From contig JAGBGA010000027.1 in NCBI GenBank assembly GCA_017936185.1, positions 1 through 21,632 of the forward strand: DNA of 21,632 nucleotides, given 5' to 3'. Shown here in pieces: positions 8,311-14,922 of this stretch (the first letter of the stretch is position 1; each line of letters starts with the position of its first letter). Position numbers and translations under genes: made by a program. The notes under the pieces are model-generated. The model searched no databases. It was given only the letters and a program-made list of their open reading frames with translations, and had not been told where the DNA came from. The stretch comes from Alphaproteobacteria bacterium. GTDB taxonomy: Bacteria; Pseudomonadota; Alphaproteobacteria; Rs-D84.

Positions 8311-10467
8311 CTACATATTAATATCTTCACAGGATTCTATTTCCTGGCAAAATTCTTGCTGACCACCGGCCGCGGCACCTGCAATCCCGGCACCAATCGC
8401 ACCAATCGCACCACCGATTGCCGTTCCCCACCCTGGGGTTACCATTGTACCGGCCGCTGCCCCTGCCGAAAGACCGCCTGCCCCCGCCTTTAACGCCGCT
8501 GCACCCTTGGTTTCACCGCCAACTTCACAAACCTGTTGCATACGACACACGTGACAGTTACGTAATGCCGGCTCGAACGAAACGCTGCGGATATAGCTGT
8601 AATTTTTATCCGACTTTTCCGGTGTTTCTGGCTTATACGTCGCATAGCAATTTGCTTCTGCTTCTTCAAGATCCTGTTGACGCGACAATTCTGCAATTTT
8701 CGTTTCAAGTTCACGCATAGCACGATTTTCTGCACCAATTTTTGCGATAATTTTTGCCGTATTAAATACGTTTTCACCCAACTTTTCATTTATACTTTTG
8801 CATGCATCAACCGTTATATCCTTTTCAAACTGTTCAAAGAACTTGTCAACCGCCGTTTCTGAATTTGTACGCACCTTGGCACGAAGTGCAATCATATCTT
8901 CGCCATCTTCGGGCACTTTGGTCAAACCTGCGACTGTATCATCCGACGCCAAACAAGCCATATCTGTCCCGCAAGACTTGCCCAACTGTTCCCCAAAGTA
9001 ATTAATACACCCTTGCATAATCTGATAATCCATCTGAAGAACCGCCGCCGACACAATTACATCATATTGCGTTTCATTTTTACATGATGGGAACATATCT
9101 TGTGGACACATTGCAATAATTTCCATTGGCTTTTTACCGACACACTCGGGTCCTGTAAAGTTTTCCCCACATTTATCGCGCAAACATGCATCGATATCAT
9201 TTTGACAAAACTGTGTACGCATATATCCCAACTTGTCATTAACCACCGACTTTAATCCCGGGATTAATTCGTTACATTCATCAATAATCGGACACACACC
9301 CGCCGCAACATTCACATCGGTCAAGCACGCCGAATTTGTTGACGTCGCACAACCATCTTCCAAACAAACTTGAATCTGTGCCAGGCACGTTTGTCTGCGA
9401 TATTTATCGGCATATTTTGCCGCATCCGCCAATATAGATTCCGATTCCGCATCCCAGTCCTGCAAAACATAACTGCGTGACGCCATACATTGATCAAGAA
9501 CATTTTCACACGCACTTGCACGACGCCCCAACAAGTCCGCATCAAGACAATTTTCAAAATTCGAACCACAACCGCCCTTGTCTGCAATACACGAACGATA
9601 TGCCAACAAACATTCACCACGATTATACTTGTTTGTGGTATCAAGCATCGCAAGGCGCGCCTGTCTTACTGCGGCTTCGGCGGTACGCTTATTCGCCCAT
9701 GCCTTATTTTTTTGATCACCAAGGTATGCACTGAACGCCTTGCAGTCGGACACAATCTGGCGCGAATAAAGCGTTTCTTCCATACCCGCCTTGTCGCCAC
9801 ACGCCGCCAATTCCGCCGCACAATATTCCGACGCCATTTCATACAACCCATCACCAATATCCGCATCAGATTCAAGCCCTTCTTCGTCTTCTTGACTTGA
9901 ACCATTCAACCACGCCACAAAGCTTAACCCCGACGCGCGCGAACTTTTCTTGGCGGCTTCACTTTCACCAAACACAAGGCGCGCCTTGGCCCCCAATTGT
10001 TCACGTTCGACACCTTCGGTATAAAGTTTATCCGCTTCTTCTTGGATACTTTGAATTTCTTGGATTAAATCTTTCGACTTGTTTATATTTGACGAACACG
10101 CACAACGATACCCTTCGGATTCATCAAGCAAACAAAATTCATCCATACACGCACGATACGCATCGCGACATTGTTCTTGACTCAAAGTCACTTGTTCAAT
10201 CGATTCCGCCGCGCCATCTTCTTCAACCACCGTATCTTCTTCGCCCACATATTCATCATCTTGAACCGACGCAGATTCTGCCATGGCCTGGGCCATTGTC
10301 GCATCCCCGGGCCCATTTTTGACCGTCATCGTCTTGCCCATATTTGCACCACGTTGCGCCGCCGCCGACACACGCTGAACCCCAACACGCGCATTTTCAG
10401 AACGCGATGCCGCAAGTGCAAATTCTGGAACAAAAGCCAACAAAGCCAATAAAACACGTACCATCAT
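8311..10467 (-). CDS. Exported cysteine-rich repeat protein with glycine zipper, 718 residues (family member 2)
   Basis: Function is unknown. The signal peptide spans about 1-19 (M-M-V-R-V-L-L-A-L-L-A-F...). TAGGGGA lies upstream of the ATG pair at 10467/10464. An acidic linker (about 70-92) precedes the signature C100-x6-C107-x4-C112-x9-C122-x-C124, around C-R-D-A-Y-R-A-C-M-D-E-F-C. Then come S-R-Q-I-V-S-D-C-K, the module C-L-L-A-Y-R-S-C...C-G-S-N-F-E-N-C, and C-Q-N-D-I-D-A-C-L-R-D-K-C-G-E-N-F. There are about 36 cysteines. A C-H-V-C motif precedes a Gly/Ala-rich stretch of about 50 residues with G-x3-G spacing (G-G-A-I-G-A-I-G-A-G-I-A-G), which resembles a membrane-active glycine zipper. 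The protein ends C-E-D-I-N-M. It is the first gene of the operon with the 830-residue paralog. Confidence 0.85.
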   Translation of the reverse strand: MMVRVLLALLAFVPEFALAASRSENARVGVQRVSAAAQRGANMGKTMTVKNGPGDATMAQAMAESASVQDDEYVGEEDTVVEEDGAAESIEQVTLSQEQCRDAYRACMDEFCLLDESEGYRCACSSNINKSKDLIQEIQSIQEEADKLYTEGVEREQLGAKARLVFGESEAAKKSSRASGLSFVAWLNGSSQEDEEGLESDADIGDGLYEMASEYCAAELAACGDKAGMEETLYSRQIVSDCKAFSAYLGDQKNKAWANKRTAEAAVRQARLAMLDTTNKYNRGECLLAYRSCIADKGGCGSNFENCLDADLLGRRASACENVLDQCMASRSYVLQDWDAESESILADAAKYADKYRRQTCLAQIQVCLEDGCATSTNSACLTDVNVAAGVCPIIDECNELIPGLKSVVNDKLGYMRTQFCQNDIDACLRDKCGENFTGPECVGKKPMEIIAMCPQDMFPSCKNETQYDVIVSAAVLQMDYQIMQGCINYFGEQLGKSCGTDMACLASDDTVAGLTKVPEDGEDMIALRAKVRTNSETAVDKFFEQFEKDITVDACKSINEKLGENVFNTAKIIAKIGAENRAMRELETKIAELSRQQDLEEAEANCYATYKPETPEKSDKNYSYIRSVSFEPALRNCHVCRMQQVCEVGGETKGAAALKAGAGGLSAGAAAGTMVTPGWGTAIGGAIGAIGAGIAGAAAGGQQEFCQEIESCEDINM

Positions 10468-10479
10468 TTGAAAATCCCC

Positions 10480-10507
10480 TACATATCTTTTCCCTTTATT
10501 TTATCAA
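10480..10507 (-). promoter_or_regulatory. Possible promoter of the cysteine-rich operon
   Basis: On the minus strand TTGATA (10507-10502) and TATGTA (10485-10480) are separated by 16 bp, just upstream of the Shine-Dalgarno TAGGGGA. The 142-bp gap to infA holds this and the infA promoter, pointing apart. Confidence 0.38.
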
Positions 10508-10541
10508 AAAAAGCCCGCGCATACAAGAAAATAAAAAAACC

Positions 10542-10570
10542 TTGCAATCAATCGACAAAAATATTATCAT
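10542..10570 (+). promoter_or_regulatory. Probable infA promoter
   Basis: TTGCAA (10542-10547) and TATCAT (10565-10570) are separated by 17 bp. The predicted leader is about 33 nt and contains AAGGG upstream of the infA ATG. Confidence 0.45.
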
Positions 10571-10609
10571 TACCCCCAGAATTTAAAGAAAAATCCAAGG
10601 GATAAATTC

Positions 10610-10855
10610 ATGGCAAAAGACGATGTTATTGTTTTTACCGGCACAGTCGAAGATAAACTGCCCAACACAATGTTTCGCGTAAAACTTGAAAACGGGCACG
10701 AAATTTTGGCAACTGTCTGTGGCAAAATGCGCAAGGCGCGCATCTGGGTCAACGTTGGCGAACGCGTACGCGTTGAAATGACGCCATACGACCTTGACAA
10801 GGGCCGCATCACATTTGTTGAACGCAATCGCACCACCGGCGAAAACGCAAATTAA
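10610..10855 (+). CDS. infA: Translation initiation factor IF-1
   Basis: IF-1 binds the A site of the 30S subunit during initiation. The 81 residues form the S1-like OB fold, with [17 protein letters not shown] at about 14-30, [10 protein letters not shown] at about 38-47, and [12 protein letters not shown] at about 58-69. The usual bacterial protein is about 72 residues and ends shortly after G-R-I-x-F. Here a polar tail of about ten residues is added. The gene stands alone with its own promoter and terminator, between two clusters of exported cysteine-rich genes. Confidence 0.96.
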   Translation: MAKDDVIVFTGTVEDKLPNTMFRVKLENGHEILATVCGKMRKARIWVNVGERVRVEMTPYDLDKGRITFVERNRTTGENAN

Positions 10856-10859
10856 AAAG

Positions 10860-10882
10860 AACCACCAAACGGTGGTTTTTTT
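10860..10882 (+). terminator. Rho-independent terminator after infA
   Basis: The stem ACCACC / GGTGGT (10861-10866 with 10871-10876) with loop AAAC is followed by a T tract through about 10882. Confidence 0.85.
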
Positions 10883-10906
10883 ATGGCAATTTTTTTATAT
10901 TCCCGC

Positions 10907-10935
10907 TTGTCTAAACTAACAATTTTTGGTACTAT
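10907..10935 (+). promoter_or_regulatory. Probable promoter of the 881-residue cysteine-rich gene
   Basis: TTGTCT (10907-10912) and TACTAT (10930-10935) are separated by 17 bp. The predicted start site, about 10942, lies after the TTG at 10926, which therefore cannot be the start codon. Confidence 0.5.
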
Positions 10936-10952
10936 ATATTTATATACCAAGG

Positions 10953-13598
10953 ATGAGAAAGTTTATACATTTCATTACGGCATTTTTTATCTGTGTCGGC
11001 GTTGCCGACGCTGCTGTTCGTGATGCAAACACAATTTCACGCACCGCATCCAATACCAAGACAACCATTTCACGTCAACCAACAAACACAACCGGTGCAC
11101 GCAACACAAAAAATCGTGTTGTTTCACGCACCACCAATGCAAAACAATCTGCAACACGCACCGCCACCACACCGGCGCGCACCGCACGCACTGCAAACAC
11201 CATCGCACGAAGTGCTGCAAAGATACAGCATTCCCGCGCGGCAACAAACCAAACCGCACCGCGTAACGCCACAACCATTTCACGCGCCGCCACCACACCG
11301 GCACGCGCAACATTGACACTGAATGCGACACAATCAAACACATTTGGAACCGGGTATAACACATGTCGCGACGCATACTTTACATGTATGGACCAATTTT
11401 GCGCCACCGCCAATGACGCATACCGTCGCTGTATATGTTCATCAAAGTTAAGTGAAATCCAATCACGTGAACGCGCCCTTGGCCAGGCATCCGACCAACT
11501 TGCCGACTTCAAGAACTTGAACCTTGCGGTAATTGACAAGACCGCCACCGAAGTAAACGCCATGTTATCGGCCAGCATTGGTGAAATCGCCCAATCCGAA
11601 GCCAAGGACACATCGGCCAGTGCACTTCAACTTGCCGGTATCAGTGACGTTTTATCCAAAACAAAAAATAAATCCCTTTCCACCCAAGGCACCCTTGACA
11701 TTGCCGGCGACATAAACGAAATATGGGCCAAGACCGACCTTGCCGGTGGCACAAACATATCAACCCTTGTTGGCGAAGCGCTTTATAACGCAGTTCACGC
11801 CCAATGTTCCGAAATCGTTTCCGACAAATGCACATCCGACACAACAAAATCAATGGTGACAAGTGCATATGGCATGTACATTGAAAACGATTGCGCGTTA
11901 TTAATAAGCGGCCTTGACAAGAAACTGACATCTGCAAACAGTACAATTCGTGACACCGAACGCGAAATGAACGCCGCCCGCGTTGAAAACTATAACGCAC
12001 ACAATTCAACATCAATCAACGACTGTATCGCCCAGGTTCGTCTTGACATAACATCCGATGTTGCGTGTGGCGCGGACTATGTACACTGTCTTGATTTAAC
12101 AGGCCGTTATTTGAAATACGAAACCGGCGAACCAATTTACACCCCGGACTTTTACCAACTTGAATACCAAGTATCGTTATCTGGCGACGTGTTAACCAAC
12201 CAAACGAACCGCCTTTTGGTACAACTGTTAAATAACAAGCGCATGTTTGCCGCACGCGGTCTTGACACATGCCGCGACATTGCCGATGAAGTATGGGACG
12301 AATTCATGCGCCAAGCCATATCTGAAATATACCAAGGTCAACAAGAACGCATTCGCACCGTCAAAAACGAATGTCTTGATGTTGTAAACAAATGTTATGA
12401 CGAAAAGACCCAATCACTAAAAGACTTCAGCAACATTGATGAAAAATTACTTTTGGGTGGTCGTCTTGAATTATCGGAACAAATGTGCCAAGAAAAATTA
12501 AACACATGCAGCAATCTTTACGGCGGCGGCACCCAAGGTATGTCTGAATTATTGACCGCCATGCGTGACATAACCACCCAAACAATCGGTCAACAGTGTC
12601 TTACAATATTACAAGACTTTGCCAAGAAACAATGTACGGTACCGGGCAACGACACCCAACATGCATATCCATATGGATGTCGCATATACGCACCAGGCGA
12701 ACAAATATACGCAACAAACATGATGTGCAACCTGTCAACCAAGACCGAAATCCATACATCTTATGGTCCATCAACAATCACATTGGGCGACGGGTACAGC
12801 ACAAACCAGCATAAGTTTACCGAATGCGGCAACGGATATTTTATGGCATACGAAGGTGTATCAAACACAATTCCCAAAACAGGTAACCAGTGTCTGTCGA
12901 ACGACACGAACAACACCGTATCCTGTGGCGTTGATTATATTGGCAGTTTGTATCACAAAATCGTACGCTATGCCATGCAAAATTGCGTACGCCCATCCGA
13001 AACAAACAAAGAACTGCCCCCGACCGTCATGCAAGACATCAGCATTGTTATGAACGAAATTCGCGACACAATGTCAACCGAACTTAACAAAGAATGCCAA
13101 CGTCTTGGCGGTATATGGGTTGAAAATTCATGGATTGACAACCAAGAAACCCCAAATGGCACGTTTTGCCAGGGAGGTGTGCCATGTACCGACACCATAT
13201 ATATAACCGATGGCTTGCATGATATAACCGGCCATACGCTGTATGAATATTTCTATAAAGAAACGGCGGCAAACCCAAAATGGGGATATTGCATCACCCC
13301 CGAACAAGTCAACGAAACAACATACACTTTATCATTTATTAATAGTGGCGCCGAATGTACGCCAAGCCCAACTTCACACGACATCAAAATCAAATACGGC
13401 GCAATGTTACCAGATATTATCGTCCCAACATGCACATTAACATCAACCGGCGAAAACGACACAACAACAAAAGAATACAAATTCCAAGGCTATTATCTTG
13501 ATGGCACAAAATATTATGATGAAAATGGCAAACCAACAATCACCAACTACAACATCAAAGGAAACCAAGCACTGTCCGCCAAGTGGGACACACAATAA
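10953..13598 (+). CDS. Exported cysteine-rich protein with InlB-like C-terminal repeat, 881 residues (family member 3)
   Basis: Function is unknown. The start is the ATG at 10953 (AAGG just before it); a longer frame from TTG 10926 overlaps the -10 box. The signal peptide spans about 1-20. Residues of about 22-125 are low complexity, rich in Thr, Arg, Ala and Asn, with recurring T-I-S-R and T-T-P-A-R, and strongly basic. The signature C138-x6-C145-x4-C150-x9-C160-x-C162 follows, around C-R-D-A-Y-F-T-C-M-D-Q-F-C. A degenerate heptad module (C-I-A-Q-V-R-L-D...C-G-A-D-Y-V-H-C) and several C-x6-C pairs come next. The last 90 or so residues (about 790-881) resemble a Listeria-Bacteroides/InlB B-type repeat, with Y-K-F-Q-G-Y-Y-L-D-G-T-K-Y-Y and a closing A-L-S-A-K-W. 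About 30 mature cysteines. Probably secreted or surface exposed. Confidence 0.83.
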   Translation: MRKFIHFITAFFICVGVADAAVRDANTISRTASNTKTTISRQPTNTTGARNTKNRVVSRTTNAKQSATRTATTPARTARTANTIARSAAKIQHSRAATNQTAPRNATTISRAATTPARATLTLNATQSNTFGTGYNTCRDAYFTCMDQFCATANDAYRRCICSSKLSEIQSRERALGQASDQLADFKNLNLAVIDKTATEVNAMLSASIGEIAQSEAKDTSASALQLAGISDVLSKTKNKSLSTQGTLDIAGDINEIWAKTDLAGGTNISTLVGEALYNAVHAQCSEIVSDKCTSDTTKSMVTSAYGMYIENDCALLISGLDKKLTSANSTIRDTEREMNAARVENYNAHNSTSINDCIAQVRLDITSDVACGADYVHCLDLTGRYLKYETGEPIYTPDFYQLEYQVSLSGDVLTNQTNRLLVQLLNNKRMFAARGLDTCRDIADEVWDEFMRQAISEIYQGQQERIRTVKNECLDVVNKCYDEKTQSLKDFSNIDEKLLLGGRLELSEQMCQEKLNTCSNLYGGGTQGMSELLTAMRDITTQTIGQQCLTILQDFAKKQCTVPGNDTQHAYPYGCRIYAPGEQIYATNMMCNLSTKTEIHTSYGPSTITLGDGYSTNQHKFTECGNGYFMAYEGVSNTIPKTGNQCLSNDTNNTVSCGVDYIGSLYHKIVRYAMQNCVRPSETNKELPPTVMQDISIVMNEIRDTMSTELNKECQRLGGIWVENSWIDNQETPNGTFCQGGVPCTDTIYITDGLHDITGHTLYEYFYKETAANPKWGYCITPEQVNETTYTLSFINSGAECTPSPTSHDIKIKYGAMLPDIIVPTCTLTSTGENDTTTKEYKFQGYYLDGTKYYDENGKPTITNYNIKGNQALSAKWDTQ

Positions 13599-13606
13599 CA
13601 ATAGAC

Positions 13607-13635
13607 TTGGCAACACACTGTTTTTTTGATAGAAT
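13607..13635 (+). promoter_or_regulatory. Probable promoter of the 235-residue exported protein gene
   Basis: TTGGCA (13607-13612) and TAGAAT (13630-13635) are separated by 17 bp, right after the stop codon of the 881-residue gene. An AAGGGAA Shine-Dalgarno lies between this promoter and the ATG at 13660. Confidence 0.52.
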
Positions 13636-13659
13636 AAAAAGCACAAGGGAAAAAACAAT

Positions 13660-14367
13660 ATGAAAAAGATTATTATTACATCCATATTAATGCTTGCATT
13701 TGGCACAGTCGCCAATGCGGCCACCACCCCATGGTGGTTACAGCCGACGGTATGCAAACTTGACCCAACCGACTGTTATGCAACAATGGGCGCCGGATAC
13801 GACGTTGAACTTTGGGACGTGACCAGTGAATGTTGGGGAATGAAATTGGTATGTCCCGACGCATTGGTTAAATTCGCCGATGAACCGACCCCAATTTCCA
13901 AACGCGACACCCGCGATTCCAAGGTTATCGATTCTGACTTTGATGTCAATTTATTATCACCAAACGGCGATTGCTTTGGACGCCGCAAAACAATTGAAGA
14001 CGGCACAATGGTATCCATCGACGGCAAATACGTAAACGTATGGTGCATGGGCATTCTTGATAACGCCGACGAACGCACCGCGAATGGCGAAATTACATAC
14101 GGTGTTCAACCAAAGTGTGCAACACTTGCCAAAAATGGTTATGCCGCGGTAAAAAACAACAAATGTTATGGCAAATACTTTGACCCAAACAAATATTACA
14201 TTGATTGCGGCGCCGACACATTACCGACACGCATAATTGTATTAAATGGTGCCGATTATACCGCCCCATCGACCGGCGCACCGGTAACAAAAAAAGATGC
14301 GAACAAAATTTTTGAAACAATGTATTCTGTATCCCAAGAACAAAAACAGAAATATTTTGCACAATAA
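13660..14367 (+). CDS. Exported cysteine-containing protein of unknown function, 235 residues
   Basis: I do not recognise a characterised family. A clear signal peptide (1-20, M-K-K-I-I-I-T-S-I-L..., ending A-N-A) is followed by T-P-W-W-L-Q-P-T-V-C and C-K-L-D-P-T-D-C-Y. Nine cysteines lie at residues 32, 39, 58, 65, 105, 129, 153, 169 and 183. C32/C39 and C58/C65 both have C-x6-C spacing, the same first step seen in the larger cysteine-rich proteins, but the D-A-Y-x-x-C-M-D signature is absent. Aromatic and Gly-rich segments around 39-60 suggest a compact extracellular fold. It has its own promoter and terminator and follows the 881-residue gene by 61 bases, so a role in the same envelope compartment is plausible but unproven. 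Confidence 0.75.
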   Translation: MKKIIITSILMLAFGTVANAATTPWWLQPTVCKLDPTDCYATMGAGYDVELWDVTSECWGMKLVCPDALVKFADEPTPISKRDTRDSKVIDSDFDVNLLSPNGDCFGRRKTIEDGTMVSIDGKYVNVWCMGILDNADERTANGEITYGVQPKCATLAKNGYAAVKNNKCYGKYFDPNKYYIDCGADTLPTRIIVLNGADYTAPSTGAPVTKKDANKIFETMYSVSQEQKQKYFAQ

Positions 14368-14393
14368 AAAACCGCCGTTTGGCGGTTTTTTTT
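14366..14393. terminator. Bidirectional terminator
   Basis: The stem ACCGCC / GGCGGT (14371-14376 with 14381-14386) with loop GTTT has a T tract on the plus side and an A tract on the other. It serves the 235-residue gene and the convergent 145-residue gene, whose stop codon overlaps its T tract. Confidence 0.85.
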
Positions 14394-14829
14394 ATTTTGT
14401 CTTTTGATTGTTTTTGGTTTCCAAGACTTGTTTTTGTCTTGCCGCTTCATATTCGGCCAACCATTTATTATCAATATTCATTGTTACAACATCATTCGTC
14501 ATATCAATAAATTTTTTCGCACTTGGGTTTTTATCCAAGAAATCTTTGGACACACGCACAACCCAGCGTCCACCAATACAGTCATAATGGCTTTTGTGTT
14601 TTTCTGCAACAACCCCATTACGGCGTAACAACCCAATGATTGTGTTAATTTCTTGTTCGAACGCAACACAATACCAATACTTTTTACGGTTCTTGGCTGT
14701 GATATAAAATCTGCGCAATGAAAGACACGCAATCGCTTCGGCATCTGATTGTTGGGTTGCCGGTGCCAATGCCGGTGCGCGCCCCGGGAATAAATTCTTT
14801 ACATATTCAACAACTGTATTAAAAGCCAT
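14392..14829 (-). CDS. Small protein of unknown function, 145 residues
   Basis: I do not recognise this gene. The start is placed at ATG 14829, with AAAGGA just upstream; the earlier in-frame ATG at 14874 would lie upstream of the predicted transcription start. No signal peptide or membrane helix is visible, so it is probably cytoplasmic. The sequence has a short helix, an Ala/Pro linker (about 17-27), then a mixed alpha/beta core (about 30-112) with R-R-F-Y-I-T, Y-W-Y-C-V-A-F-E-Q-E-I-N and G-G-R-W-V-V-R-V-S. A basic, Lys/Gln-rich C terminus ends Q-K-T-K. The three cysteines do not form a motif. The alternating basic and aromatic residues could suit nucleic-acid contact, but that is a guess. 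Confidence 0.7.
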   Translation of the reverse strand: MAFNTVVEYVKNLFPGRAPALAPATQQSDAEAIACLSLRRFYITAKNRKKYWYCVAFEQEINTIIGLLRRNGVVAEKHKSHYDCIGGRWVVRVSKDFLDKNPSAKKFIDMTNDVVTMNIDNKWLAEYEAARQKQVLETKNNQKTK

Positions 14830-14857
14830 TATATAAATCCTTTTTTTTACTACATCC

Positions 14858-14885
14858 ATGCTAGGATAAAACACATTTTTGTCAA
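14858..14885 (-). promoter_or_regulatory. Probable promoter of the 145-residue gene
   Basis: On the minus strand a perfect TTGACA (14885-14880) and TAGCAT (14863-14858) are separated by 16 bp. The leader of about 22 nt contains AAAGGA. The -35 box starts eight bases after the terminator of the upstream autotransporter gene. Confidence 0.5.
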
Positions 14886-14892
14886 TTTCAAG

Positions 14893-14919
14893 AAAAAAAA
14901 TCCTCCAAATGCGGGGAAT
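14893..14919 (-). terminator. Weak rho-independent terminator after the autotransporter gene
   Basis: On the minus strand ATTCCCC pairs with GGAGGAT across a GCATTT loop, with one mismatch and one wobble pair, and is followed by eight T. It lies just after the stop codon at 14923. Confidence 0.5.
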
Positions 14920-14922
14920 AAT

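Noticed and set aside
8280..8330. Start of the 830-residue protein at ATG 8330, overlapping the upstream gene
   Set aside because: It would put 17 polar residues before the signal peptide, whereas the ATG at 8279 has AAAAGGGAGA at a good distance.
5787..13598. Cysteine-rich proteins as multiheme cytochromes or zinc-finger proteins
   Set aside because: No C-x2-C-H heme-binding motif was seen. The few C-H-x-C motifs are in the wrong order, and regular paired C-x2-C metal sites are absent.
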